Assembly (NCBI GenBank): GCA_902803315.1 | Contig: CADCPM010000033.1 | Location: 1-46,542 of the forward strand | Length of the DNA: 46,542 nucleotides | From: an uncultured Coriobacteriaceae bacterium | GTDB taxonomy: Bacteria; Actinomycetota; Coriobacteriia; Coriobacteriales; Atopobiaceae | Reading direction: 5' to 3' | Part shown: one piece after another, positions 1-8,896 of the stretch | How the letters are laid out: each line of letters begins with the position of its first letter | How positions within the stretch are numbered: position 1 is the stretch's first letter | Program-made: the position numbers and the translations under genes | The notes under the pieces: generated by a model | Databases searched by the model: none | What the model was told of the DNA's origin: nothing | The model's input: the letters and a program-made list of their open reading frames with translations, nothing else

Positions 1-555
1 CGATATTCGGTTGTCGCCTGTTGGCCAGGGGCACCATCTCCTCCCACGATCGCCTTCGATCCTGTCGAGGACAATTGTGGCAAAGGGCGCCCGCGAGTTG
101 TAGACGCGTTACTTTTGGCGCTTACAGATTATCATGATGTTATGACGGCATTTGTCACCAGATTCAGGACAAAGGCAGTGGGAATGGTAGTGAAGGACTT
201 CGCCTAACGCGGCCACTTGTTCCGACTTGCACTCATAAATCACGAAAACGTCCACAACATAATCCCAAGGAATCTGCCCACAATCACGAATGGCCACGAT
301 AAGGAAACCATAGGCAAGCTGATATAGGTATCCCATTTACCCCACAGATGCGATGGAATTCGATGAGCATGGACTTTGTCCCCTCTTGGTACGTCATGAA
401 CTCAGAATAAACATCTGAGAAGTTGCCTAGACAAGCCCTGCTCTCCAGAGCTTTTCATAGAAATCCATCAGATTTCAACTCAGCTGTCTCGCTTTCTGAA
501 AGCCTCCACTAGTTGCTATATAGTTGCTGACCCTACTCGGATACTGTAACCACAT
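1..555. other. Left-edge stretch with no recognisable gene
   Basis: No reading frame here resembles a known family. It lies downstream (minus-strand sense) of the capA-like gene at the left end of the polysaccharide locus. One short minus-strand frame (109-336) is listed separately. The minus strand also has an open run upstream of that frame, at about 330-420, in another frame, which could mean a decayed gene. I see no strong terminator. Confidence 0.4.
109..336 (-). CDS. Hypothetical small ORF, possibly a gene remnant
   Basis: This is a 75-codon minus-strand frame starting with ATG, with a weak GGGGT Shine-Dalgarno-like sequence just upstream. The product has a hydrophobic start and four cysteines in its second half, two of them flanked by His (HSHCLC and KCRH). 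I do not recognise a family and see no partner gene. It may be the tail of a decayed gene rather than a functional one. Confidence 0.18.
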   Translation of the reverse strand: MGYLYQLAYGFLIVAIRDCGQIPWDYVVDVFVIYECKSEQVAALGEVLHYHSHCLCPESGDKCRHNIMIICKRQK

Positions 556-1725
556 CTATCTGATCTGACTTTTCATAATCTGGCGAAGACCTTCTAGAGC
601 AAGTTCTCTGTGCGCCTCACACTCGAGGTAGTTTACCACCCTAAGTGTCTCCCCCTTGCCATATCGTACCCGGTTAAAGAATCTCGCCATGCGACCATTA
701 CTTAGCTTGTTTACCGCCCTGGCAACGAGGGGCGACCTCCCACGAAGGGCAGAGAGGTAGGAATCACATGTCATCGTGGCGAACTCTGCGTATGCCTGCT
801 CAATGAATCCGTCCTCCCGGATCTCGGCCGACCGACGCTCGAAATCGCCAATGATTTGCGCGTACTCACTGCCCTTGGCCAGACGAACGGTTTCGCCACA
901 CTTGACAACGGGTACGTACGATATGGAAAGGTCTCCACTCACTCGTACGAGTAATCCTGTCTGCCATAACTCGCTATCACTGAGGTCAAAGAGGAAATTT
1001 CCCTGCCCGTACACAATGGTTCCATCGCCATATTGCTCCTCACAACCGATACAGTGACTATGTTGGCATACAACGAGGTCTGCACCCTTATCCACGAGTC
1101 TTCTACAGGTACGTCTCAGCTGTGGGCTAGGATAGCGGTAGTGCTCCTTGCCACCGTGGTAAAGCACTACAGTAAAGTCGCACTTTCCAGCCAGTGTAAC
1201 CACGTGATCAAGTGACCATAGAGGATCGAACGGGTTTGCGCCTGGCGTTTGTTCTCCAGCTATCGAGAACTCGTGCTCTGCGCAGGCGTAAACGCCGACT
1301 ATATTGCCAGCAAATCCAAATGTTACGGTATTACACGCTTCTTCATAACACGTTCCAGCTCCGAAATGACTAATTCCCACGGAGTCGAGGACTTTCATTG
1401 TCGAGAATAAGCCCGACGCCCCCTGGTCCATGATATGATTGTTCGCTAGACTGAGCAGATTCATGTTGAGGGCCTGATAGCCGGCAACACACGACCGTGG
1501 CGCGGCGAGGTTCGGGCCGCACTTAGGTATGGGTGACAGTTCGTCAGTCAGCGGGGACTCGAGGTTGAATACGTTGTGGGACGAAGCGCAAAGCAGCTGG
1601 AGCAGCTCATCGCCCACAAGCGACTCAGCATCACCCCGAGCGAAGAGTTGTGCGTTGGCTTCCGTCGGAACGATGTCAGCCCCAACGAGAAAGTAACTGT
1701 GCTTTTCGTCGCTAACAATCTGCAT
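556..1725 (-). CDS. CapA-family (PGA_cap) metallophosphatase-like protein
   Basis: The product of about 389 residues belongs to the CapA/PgsA-like metallophosphoesterase superfamily (PGA_cap). Family hallmarks are visible: VGADIVP near the N-terminus, NLESPL, the metal-site motif NNHIMDQG, the basic LYHGGKEH stretch, and QHSHC followed by YGQGNFLFD. Family members are linked to poly-gamma-glutamate or capsule synthesis, and many solitary ones in polysaccharide loci have unknown activity. No signal peptide or membrane segment is evident, so a cytoplasmic or peripheral location is likely. I chose the ATG at 1725 because AAAAGGAT lies seven bases upstream and it follows the wzx stop closely. Two in-frame ATGs at 1752 and 1764 would overlap wzx and have poor ribosome sites. 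It is the last recognisable gene of the polysaccharide operon. Confidence 0.85.
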   Translation of the reverse strand: MQIVSDEKHSYFLVGADIVPTEANAQLFARGDAESLVGDELLQLLCASSHNVFNLESPLTDELSPIPKCGPNLAAPRSCVAGYQALNMNLLSLANNHIMDQGASGLFSTMKVLDSVGISHFGAGTCYEEACNTVTFGFAGNIVGVYACAEHEFSIAGEQTPGANPFDPLWSLDHVVTLAGKCDFTVVLYHGGKEHYRYPSPQLRRTCRRLVDKGADLVVCQHSHCIGCEEQYGDGTIVYGQGNFLFDLSDSELWQTGLLVRVSGDLSISYVPVVKCGETVRLAKGSEYAQIIGDFERRSAEIREDGFIEQAYAEFATMTCDSYLSALRGRSPLVARAVNKLSNGRMARFFNRVRYGKGETLRVVNYLECEAHRELALEGLRQIMKSQIR

Positions 1726-1741
1726 TCTTTTATCCTTTTCA

Positions 1742-3214
1742 TTATATGCCATTATGTTTACCAAGCCTCGATTTCATCAAACCCGTCACACCGGGGTGTC
1801 TGCGCAACACGCAGAACAATAGCACCCCGTAGAGCCCGAAACGCCACATCATCGTCCACCACATAATCTCGAGTGGCGCAACCAAGCACGGCGCGAGTCC
1901 TACGACCACGAAGACGCTCACTGTAAGGAATGAACGCACGAATGTCGATATCCTGTACCCCACGTCCTCAAAATGTCCAGCCATGCGTACGACGATGGCG
2001 ACCCGTACGACCATTGAGAGCCCGTCGGCGAGGACCGAGCCGTACGAACCCCACATAGCAACGAGCGGAAATGACAGCGCCACGTTGAGCAGACTGCTTG
2101 TGAGCGTCGCCACGAATATCTTGTTAGCAGCTTGCTTGTAGTAAAAGAGGACTCCGATGTAAAAGTAGTAGGCGGACTTCACCGCGTAGACGAGCGCAAT
2201 CATCGGTACGAGCATCCAGGACTCAGCATAAGATCGATCCAAAAGCAGGAGTATAGGTTCACGCACGAAGTAGGAGATGCCCACGAACACGAGCAGGTAT
2301 ACGTCCAACAAAGTCCTCGTGAAATCGCTGAGCTGTCCCTTGTAGCCCTCGGGTTTGTCTGAGAGCATACGGTAGAGCCAAGGGCTGTAGGCGGTTGATA
2401 CCGAGCTCTGCAGAGTATCGCACGCTTGGCCAAACTTGTTTGCCACGTTGTAGAGGCCGACCGCTGCAAGCGTGCTCCCATGGTTTATGAGCACGCCAGA
2501 GACAAGTGAGGCAATCTGCGTTGACAAGTTGTGCGGCATAAGCGGTATAGAATATCTGAGCAGCTCCCTCACGAGTGACCAGTCGATGCACACGCGAAAT
2601 GATCGCATCCTCACCATTCGCACTATGGCACACACCGAGAGGCACACGCCGGCAAGCGCCGTTCCCAAAAGCGAACCGTCTGCACCCCAGCCAAAGCCAA
2701 CGACGAAGAGTATAGTGAAGGTGACGTTGAGACCTAAGTACACAATGCTTGTGAGCGCCGATTCGCGAGCTCGCTCCATTCCTCGCAGTACCTGCTGATA
2801 GATGCCGTATACGTTCGTAAACGCTAAACCCGAAAGTGTGATGGTAACCGTGGGCACAAATGACACGCCCTTAAAGAGCATCGGCACTAGGACACTGCGC
2901 AACGCAAAGAAGAGTATGTCGAAGGCAAGAGTCGATAGCAACGAGAAGCAGATCAACGTCCCACAGAAGCGCGCCAAGCCCTCGTCATCGTCGCGAAAGT
3001 CGACGTAGAACCTCATGACGGCAGCCTGTAGACTAAATGTGGAGAGCACCGTGGCAACGGAGATGAATCGCTCCATGAGGCCCACTACACCGTAGTCTTC
3101 TGTGGAGAGGAACGCCGTGTATAGCGGCAGCAGCAGGAAGTTCATCGCCTTCAGAGCGAAGTTGCACGCCGTGTAGATAACGGAATTGCGGTATACTTTT
3201 TTGTCTATTGCCAT
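1742..3214 (-). CDS. Wzx-like oligosaccharide flippase (MATE/MOP superfamily)
   Basis: This is a polytopic membrane protein of about 490 residues with roughly 12-14 hydrophobic segments and an N-terminus (YRNSVIYTACNFALKAMNF, then LSTEDYGVVGL) typical of polysaccharide flippases. It would move undecaprenyl-diphosphate-linked repeat units across the membrane for Wzy polymerisation. A longer frame opens upstream to 3400, but the ATG at 3214 has a strong GAAGGGGGAG ribosome site and begins directly at the conserved N-terminus, so the upstream 62 codons are probably untranslated. It is followed 16 bases later by the capA-like gene. Confidence 0.9.
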   Translation of the reverse strand: MAIDKKVYRNSVIYTACNFALKAMNFLLLPLYTAFLSTEDYGVVGLMERFISVATVLSTFSLQAAVMRFYVDFRDDDEGLARFCGTLICFSLLSTLAFDILFFALRSVLVPMLFKGVSFVPTVTITLSGLAFTNVYGIYQQVLRGMERARESALTSIVYLGLNVTFTILFVVGFGWGADGSLLGTALAGVCLSVCAIVRMVRMRSFRVCIDWSLVRELLRYSIPLMPHNLSTQIASLVSGVLINHGSTLAAVGLYNVANKFGQACDTLQSSVSTAYSPWLYRMLSDKPEGYKGQLSDFTRTLLDVYLLVFVGISYFVREPILLLLDRSYAESWMLVPMIALVYAVKSAYYFYIGVLFYYKQAANKIFVATLTSSLLNVALSFPLVAMWGSYGSVLADGLSMVVRVAIVVRMAGHFEDVGYRISTFVRSFLTVSVFVVVGLAPCLVAPLEIMWWTMMWRFGLYGVLLFCVLRRHPGVTGLMKSRLGKHNGI

Positions 3215-3816
3215 ATCTCCCCCTTCACACAAGCTATGAAACCCAGCTGTATAATCGGCTGGACTACAACATGCCCGTCGTCTCCCTATGGTAATGGGAA
3301 CGTATCTCAAAAGTGCTATCGATGCGACACCAAGCAGAGGGCAGGTCGTATCAGTGCATCGTTTTTCTTGAACCTTAGACGTGTTCAAACCGAATATCAC
3401 TTAGCGGAAGATGGGACACTCCATAGTCAATCGCCGCCCCTCAATAGAAAGGCCTTGCAATCAATTGAGGATCGTTGGGAAGCTGATTATGCACACTGCA
3501 TCACAGGAAAGGCTCATTCGTTTGGGAATTCATCTTCTCGTAACATGTCTCATACCACGTCGGGACAAGGCTCTCTTACCTTCTAGTGCAATTATCCTTG
3601 CTCTTCACCATCAATCTGAGCAGGGTCATGCCTTATGGAAACCGTCATCCAAGGGACTCGTTTTGCAAGTTCGTATATTACAGCATGGAAACCACTCACT
3701 TATTCGCTCTTATAGGCTCAGGGATTACCGTAACGCATCTCAACGAGGTAAGCCCCCTGTCTAAATGCTCGTCGGTGAGCTACCACTCTTTGAGACGCAA
3801 TCTATAAGACTCCAAT
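3215..3816. other. Non-coding gap between wzx and wzy
   Basis: About 600 bases separate two genes that normally sit close together in a Wzx/Wzy operon. No strand carries a convincing gene. The minus strand has short open stretches broken by stops, which fits a deleted or decayed gene, but I cannot assign a family. The first 62 codons of the open frame upstream of wzx lie here too and look untranslated. Confidence 0.5.
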
Positions 3817-5064
3817 CTATTCAGACCCATCCTTTGACAACTGTAGCAGCACTGAGGACAGAAACGTTAAGTAGATCCACGTATCGATTTCCCTGAACGA
3901 GACCATCCCATAGTCGTTAATCGCCATAACAACCAGCATCGCTATTGCAAGGGGCACGAGCTCGTTCCCCGTATGCCTATATTTGACAAGCCGGATTCCC
4001 ATGCAAATCAAGTAAGCATAGTAGAGGACAAATCCCACCAAACCCAGACATGCAAGTAGCTCGCAGTAATTATTGTGGCTATATGCCACGTGACTGTAAC
4101 CTATTGCCTGCATCTGAGCAGCAAACTGATTGAGTCCCCACCCGAATACCGGCTTTTGCAACCACATGGTGTATGCATACTCGCGATAGAATTGCCTCTC
4201 TAGCTCGCTGTACCCTCCAGCCCCTTCTCCGGTCATGTATTGAACGAGCCGTTCAACGCGCCTGCCGAGGGCCTCGTAGACAACAGGCACGCTCCTCAGG
4301 ATTTGGTACATCGCAAATAGCATAATACCGACAATCACAACGTTACGCACCATTTTGAACCCGCGGTCCCTCAGCAACAGATACAAGGCCGGGATTGCGG
4401 CTAAGGATAGAATGCCTTTCCTCGATCCTGATAAGAGGACAGCAATCACGAGAGGAATAATGGCTAGAAAGAACAGTGGTCGTTTTCTGTATAGGGACAG
4501 AAATAATGCGAACGTTGCCGAGTAGGATGCCCTCATTGCAAGCGTGTTCGAGTTGATTCCAGTAGCTGCTCCCATCCTCTCGGTACCCCACGAGCTTACA
4601 GGTGTTAATAACAACGTAAGCGTTGTGGCGAACACATTTGCGGCAAGCAACAGTTCCATGTACTTGAGCGCTGATTCTTTGTCACGCATGGCATAGCTTA
4701 GCGTTGCGACCAGACCTATAGTCTGTATAGTCCTGCTTCTCCACGCAAGAGCAAAACTGACGTTCTGCGCCCACACGATGGATACGTACGCATAAGCCCA
4801 AAACACAAGGCACCATATGAAAACCGGTGCCACCACTCTCCTTTCTCTCCCTCTCGATACCAAACCACAAAATCTAGGAGAAAACAGGAAGGATATAATA
4901 TAGAGTACAAATAACGTTGGTTTTACATATTGCTCGATATTATTTTCGATATTGTTTCCAAACATAGTGCAGAGATATAGGAATAGAAGAACGTCAGTAA
5001 TCGTGATTTCATGTGGAGAAAACCTCACTCTCTGCGCTTTTCGAATATCGTTCGCTGAATGCAT
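3817..5064 (-). CDS. Wzy-like O-antigen/capsule polymerase (O-antigen ligase family)
   Basis: The 415-residue integral membrane protein has about ten hydrophobic segments and the late conserved region of Wzy/WaaL proteins: WLQKPVFGWGLNQF, then YSHNNYCELLACLGLVGF. The basic GSRKGILSL stretch before a hydrophobic segment is also typical. It would polymerise lipid-linked repeat units on the outer face of the membrane. The ATG at 5064 has AAGAGG upstream. Next to a flippase, polymerase is more likely than ligase. No Gram-negative features occur in the window, which also argues against lipopolysaccharide ligation. Confidence 0.85.
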   Translation of the reverse strand: MHSANDIRKAQRVRFSPHEITITDVLLFLYLCTMFGNNIENNIEQYVKPTLFVLYIISFLFSPRFCGLVSRGRERRVVAPVFIWCLVFWAYAYVSIVWAQNVSFALAWRSRTIQTIGLVATLSYAMRDKESALKYMELLLAANVFATTLTLLLTPVSSWGTERMGAATGINSNTLAMRASYSATFALFLSLYRKRPLFFLAIIPLVIAVLLSGSRKGILSLAAIPALYLLLRDRGFKMVRNVVIVGIMLFAMYQILRSVPVVYEALGRRVERLVQYMTGEGAGGYSELERQFYREYAYTMWLQKPVFGWGLNQFAAQMQAIGYSHVAYSHNNYCELLACLGLVGFVLYYAYLICMGIRLVKYRHTGNELVPLAIAMLVVMAINDYGMVSFREIDTWIYLTFLSSVLLQLSKDGSE

Positions 5065-5235
5065 GCAACCTCTTATCGTGTCGTTATGTATATAAAGGCA
5101 TGGATTGTGCCATGCGACGTTCCGGCAGAGTCTACAACACTATGGGCAAACCATAAACTATCTGTTCGCACAGGGACGAACCAACGGACTGGCAATAGCT
5201 GTCAAAGTGAATGTCGTTCAAAGAATTTAACGCTC

Positions 5236-5278
5236 TTGCGCTGTTTGTCCAGTTATTGTAATGGGACAAACAGCGCAA
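5236..5278 (-). terminator. Long hairpin after the ATP-grasp gene
   Basis: Perfect 15-bp arms (TTGCGCTGTTTGTCC at 5236-5250 and its complement at 5264-5278) enclose a 13-base loop, starting 23 bases after the stop codon at 5302. No clear U-run follows, so it may be an attenuator or RNA-stability hairpin rather than a simple terminator. The TTTGTCC/GGACAAA part is shared with the REP family around the RAYT gene. Confidence 0.5.
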
Positions 5279-5301
5279 AATGTTACGATGAACTCGCTCT
5301 T

Positions 5302-6651
5302 TTATATCATCGAGTTCAAGGTAATCCAACTGCCGAAAACCTCGTCCCAGTACTCTGGAGCGAACTCTTCAAAGCCTGCCCCAGGATAGAACGTCATCTC
5401 CCCGAATAGCGGCCTGTGTGGGCCATCATAGAAGTCAACTCGGACAAATGGGATGTTTTTGGACAAAGTCTCTGCCGCCTTTATCATGCTATCTAGACTC
5501 TTTGGCCGAGAGGGCACGACGTCTGCGTTAGGATAATGACGTTCAAAAGGAAGGTGATTCCAGCTGAGGTCGAAGAAATCAACACGCAAGTCATTCTTTG
5601 CTCGGCTTGTGCATGTAAAGACGCATCGCACCTCACCGTCAAAAGACATAAACTTGTAATCTGTAAGTTCCGTTGAGTTGCAGAAGGCAGTGTTCTTTAG
5701 CCAAATCGCTGCCTCTTTAGCTACGAATACCCCTCCCCACGGCAAATCGACCCAACTCCCCAGAACCCCGTCCCACTTATCTGGAATGAACTCCCCCAAA
5801 CCAGTACCATGGTAGAAGATCATCTCTCCGAACTTCATGCCCTCGTCGCGACAGTAGAAGTCCACACGAAGGTTTGCCGGTGCACCAACCTCTCTTGCAA
5901 GTTCTTCCGCGAAGCCAAACAAGCGATCGAGCTCATCTGGTCTTGAAATCTCACGCAGGGGGTCGGTAGAGTAGCGCGTGGTGAACGGAAGCCTCTCCCA
6001 TTCCCGCTCATTCAGCGTACGTCTATGATTCGTGAACCGCTCGTAATCCACTTGCACGCAACAGGCACGGCCGCCGAACGTGAAGACCTTGTAGTCGAAC
6101 AGATCGCCAGTCATGGGATCTGGTTCCAAGTATTGCTCGGCAATTACACGTGGAGGAACATTCTTGTACGGCCACTCGCGCTTAGACCAGTAGTAGTTAC
6201 GTCTTAGCGACCGCTCAATCCTCTCCTTTGCAGCCTTTTCGTCAAAGTGCGCGCGGTCACGGCATATGGCAAGTCCCCCAGAGTCATGAGTACACTTGAG
6301 CACGAATTGCTCGGGCAGCGCATCAAGATCAATCTCATCAAAACTCTTCCAAACGCCATAGGTGGGGATCACGTACTCCTCCCCGATACGTTCTGCCACC
6401 CACTGCTTGACGGCGTACTTATCCACGAGCGTGGTGTAGAGAGGGTTCCGATCATGGAGTTTGAGCCACTGAAGCTTCTCGTTGAAGGTTGTGGGATTGT
6501 CCAGATTGAGTCGCTTGCCCATACGCGCGCTGTAGAGAAGCTTGAGGGCAACCTCATCGGGCACGAAATGCATCCGTGCAACTCTAGTCTTTAGCTTCGG
6601 GACGAGTGTCTTGGGATCTTTTGCAACATTCACGAGAGTCTTTGCGTTCAT
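5302..6651 (-). CDS. TupA-like ATP-grasp protein with a duplicated C-terminal half
   Basis: The 449-residue product resembles ATP-grasp proteins of the TupA type (teichuronopeptide/capsule loci), which are thought to form amide or ester bonds on surface polymers. Residues 1-301 form a typical unit: PTTFNEKLQWLKLHDRNP near 53-70, a lysine in FVLKCTHDSGG at 116-126, RVIAEQYL at 168, and the metal-site region FGEMIFYHGTGLGEF at 274-288. Residues 331-443 repeat the C-terminal half (DYKFMSFDGEVRC, RVDFYDG, FGEMTFYPGAGFEEF, EVFGSW). The protein is therefore one full unit plus a half copy lacking the N-terminal part. It starts with an ATG at 6651 and lies between wecB and wzy. The substrate is unknown. 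Confidence 0.8.
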   Translation of the reverse strand: MNAKTLVNVAKDPKTLVPKLKTRVARMHFVPDEVALKLLYSARMGKRLNLDNPTTFNEKLQWLKLHDRNPLYTTLVDKYAVKQWVAERIGEEYVIPTYGVWKSFDEIDLDALPEQFVLKCTHDSGGLAICRDRAHFDEKAAKERIERSLRRNYYWSKREWPYKNVPPRVIAEQYLEPDPMTGDLFDYKVFTFGGRACCVQVDYERFTNHRRTLNEREWERLPFTTRYSTDPLREISRPDELDRLFGFAEELAREVGAPANLRVDFYCRDEGMKFGEMIFYHGTGLGEFIPDKWDGVLGSWVDLPWGGVFVAKEAAIWLKNTAFCNSTELTDYKFMSFDGEVRCVFTCTSRAKNDLRVDFFDLSWNHLPFERHYPNADVVPSRPKSLDSMIKAAETLSKNIPFVRVDFYDGPHRPLFGEMTFYPGAGFEEFAPEYWDEVFGSWITLNSMI

Positions 6652-6680
6652 GGTGTGCTCACTTCACTTATGTTTTCGCG

Positions 6681-7799
6681 CTAGAGGCCGAATGCCGCAC
6701 AGCTACCTTTCGCTAAGATATCGGCTATTCTTTCGCTCGCGTGACCGTCACCGTATGGATTGCTTGCATGGCTCATCCGCTGGTATGCAGATTCGTCATC
6801 TAAGAGCTCGGAGAATGCATCGTATATGGTCTGCTCCCGAGTTCCCACCAAGCGCAGAGTACCAGCCGCGATACCCTCTGGGCGCTCGGTCGTGTCACGC
6901 ATCACAAGTACTGGCTTTCCAAGACCCGGAGCCTCCTCTTGGATTCCGCCGGAATCAGTAAGAACGAGATGACAGCGCGCAAGGTAGTTGTGGAAATCTA
7001 TAACGTCCATAGGCTCAACGAGGCGCAGCCTATCGAAGTCGCCTAGCTCGGCATGAGCTGCATCTCGCACAAGTGGATTCATATGAATAGGGTAGAGTGC
7101 CTTGACGTCAGGATGCTCCTCCATAACGCGCCTTATCGCACGGAACATCTGGAGCATAGGCATACCGAGGTTTTCTCTCCGATGTGCCGTAATAAGTATG
7201 AGCCTGCTATCGGACGCCCACTCTAGCTCCGGACTCGAATACTCGTTCCGCACCGTAGTACGTAACGCGTCAATGCCAGTATTGCCCGTGACCCAAATCT
7301 GGTCCTCGGGTTTCGCCTCGTCTATGAGGTTCTGCCGCGAGATTCTTGTCGGTGCAAAGTACCAGTCGCAGATCAAATCGACACATTGGCGGTTAAACTC
7401 CTCCGGCCAAGGCGACAGAAGATTACGCGTGCGCAAACCCGCTTCTACATGGCCCGTTGGAATCTGCATGTAGAACGCTGCCAACGCAGAAGCAAAAGAC
7501 GATGTCGTGTCGCCGTGAACGAGGACGACGTCCGGTCTTTCGGCCTCTAAAACACCCTTAATTCCCACCAGTACGTCACAAGTAATATCAAACAGCGTCT
7601 GTCCTGTTCGCATGATGTGAAGATCGTGGTCGGGTACAACTTCAAATGCTTCGAGCACCTGATGGAGCATCTCGCGATGTTGGCCAGTCACACAGACAAC
7701 CGTCTGGAAATCGCATGCACGCTCCCTCATGACCTTGACAAGTGGACACATTTTTATAGCTTCTGGTCTTGTACCAAAGACCAGCATTATCTTCTTCAT
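6681..7799 (-). CDS. wecB: UDP-N-acetylglucosamine 2-epimerase (non-hydrolysing)
   Basis: The 372-residue product converts UDP-GlcNAc to UDP-ManNAc, a precursor for ManNAc- or ManNAcA-containing polymers and wall teichoic linkage units. Visible family motifs are FGTRPEAIKM at the start, HGDTTSS, the glycine-free link HRRENLGMP, and TDSGGIQEEAPGLG near the C-terminus. Length is normal. The ATG at 7799 was chosen because it has AAAGAGG upstream and opens directly into the conserved Rossmann strand. The longer frame to 7913 adds 38 unrelated residues. It sits in a run of same-strand polysaccharide genes. Confidence 0.95.
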   Translation of the reverse strand: MKKIMLVFGTRPEAIKMCPLVKVMRERACDFQTVVCVTGQHREMLHQVLEAFEVVPDHDLHIMRTGQTLFDITCDVLVGIKGVLEAERPDVVLVHGDTTSSFASALAAFYMQIPTGHVEAGLRTRNLLSPWPEEFNRQCVDLICDWYFAPTRISRQNLIDEAKPEDQIWVTGNTGIDALRTTVRNEYSSPELEWASDSRLILITAHRRENLGMPMLQMFRAIRRVMEEHPDVKALYPIHMNPLVRDAAHAELGDFDRLRLVEPMDVIDFHNYLARCHLVLTDSGGIQEEAPGLGKPVLVMRDTTERPEGIAAGTLRLVGTREQTIYDAFSELLDDESAYQRMSHASNPYGDGHASERIADILAKGSCAAFGL

Positions 7800-7843
7800 G
7801 CGATTGGTCCTCTTTAATTCTGTCTCAGGGTCGTTTTTTTGAC

Positions 7844-8896
7844 TCAAACTTCGAAGGCAGACTTGTTTGGCAGAAGAGCCGCAAAGCGTGCTATCAGCCT
7901 GTCCCTTACACACTCGAAATCGTCTCCCTCATACTCATCGTTAAGGCACAGGGCTTTGTACTCCCCTTTTTCGATTGCTTCGTAAATCGAGACATCACCT
8001 GTTCCGCCTGTGATATAGTACATTCTTCCAAAAGCGGGATTTCGTGGAAAGAACTCACCCTCTGCGAGCTGCCAATACGACAGAAGGCGGCTGCTGACAT
8101 CTGAGCTGTTCCTGAACCTATGCGAACATGCTCGCGCAAGAAGCTCTGGCTCGTGCTCCCATACCTCATCAAACGTTGTCTTCAGCAAAGAATATGGGAC
8201 GTGGAAGCTCTTGATGCCAGTGAATCGCTTCCAAGGCATAAGCAGGAGACTTCTTAGCCCCTGTACGCCGTATCGGGGATTCACCCACTTGCTCCAGTTA
8301 CTCCGCATGGAGACTCTCTTATCGAAGTTCCTGTTTAAGGGAACCATATTCATAGCGGGCGAGCTGTTGTACTCCTCAACCGGTAGCCTCTTCCCCCCGA
8401 CATCTCCCCCAAAGATAAAAGCCGCATCTAGTATCGCCGAATCACACGGAAGCCCATTTCTGAAGAAGTCTTCTACGTTGGTCTTCGAAATCAGGAACAT
8501 ATCATCGTTGAAATAGACGAACTGTTCAGCAAGTCCTGGTATCCTATGAAGGTTAAACTCGATCGGGCGACACGAGAACGTGGGGAGATACTCATGGGGT
8601 ATGAATTCATCATGCCTTACGATATGCAGTCTTTCGTTTCCGGCGTTAAGCCAATCCGGCACTTGCCCGGCACTCACAAAGTGTACGCATCTCACCCATG
8701 GGGCAAAACGCTCAATCCCACGGAACCAATACTTCAGCAACCCCCAGTCTCGATACCTCTTCTTCCCGGAGTCTCCGTTATCCTTTCCCTCGTAGAGGGC
8801 CTTCGACCTAAGCCAATCCTCGTCTGTCCCATCGACCCACGTTATGACGATGTCGATTTCACTTGGCACCTCTAGCACCTCCAGCTCGAATAGCAT
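7844..8896 (-). CDS. Stealth-family capsular sugar phosphotransferase
   Basis: The roughly 350-residue protein carries the Stealth conserved regions: CR1 IDIVITWVDGTD at the N-terminus, CR2 with FVYFNDDMFL in the middle, then later conserved blocks (FHVPY..., HRFRNSSDVS). Stealth proteins transfer hexose-1-phosphate or phospho-sugar units to build phosphodiester-linked polysaccharides, which suggests such linkages in this polymer. The ATG at 8896 is preceded by GGTGGAG. A GTG at 8917 is also possible but lacks a good site. The start overlaps the end of the upstream glycosyltransferase by 38 bases, indicating translational coupling. Confidence 0.9.
   Translation of the reverse strand: MLFELEVLEVPSEIDIVITWVDGTDEDWLRSKALYEGKDNGDSGKKRYRDWGLLKYWFRGIERFAPWVRCVHFVSAGQVPDWLNAGNERLHIVRHDEFIPHEYLPTFSCRPIEFNLHRIPGLAEQFVYFNDDMFLISKTNVEDFFRNGLPCDSAILDAAFIFGGDVGGKRLPVEEYNSSPAMNMVPLNRNFDKRVSMRSNWSKWVNPRYGVQGLRSLLLMPWKRFTGIKSFHVPYSLLKTTFDEVWEHEPELLARACSHRFRNSSDVSSRLLSYWQLAEGEFFPRNPAFGRMYYITGGTGDVSIYEAIEKGEYKALCLNDEYEGDDFECVRDRLIARFAALLPNKSAFEV

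Noticed and set aside
3214..3400. N-terminal extension of Wzx from the upstream frame
   Set aside because: The extra 62 residues are not flippase-like and the internal ATG has a strong ribosome site.
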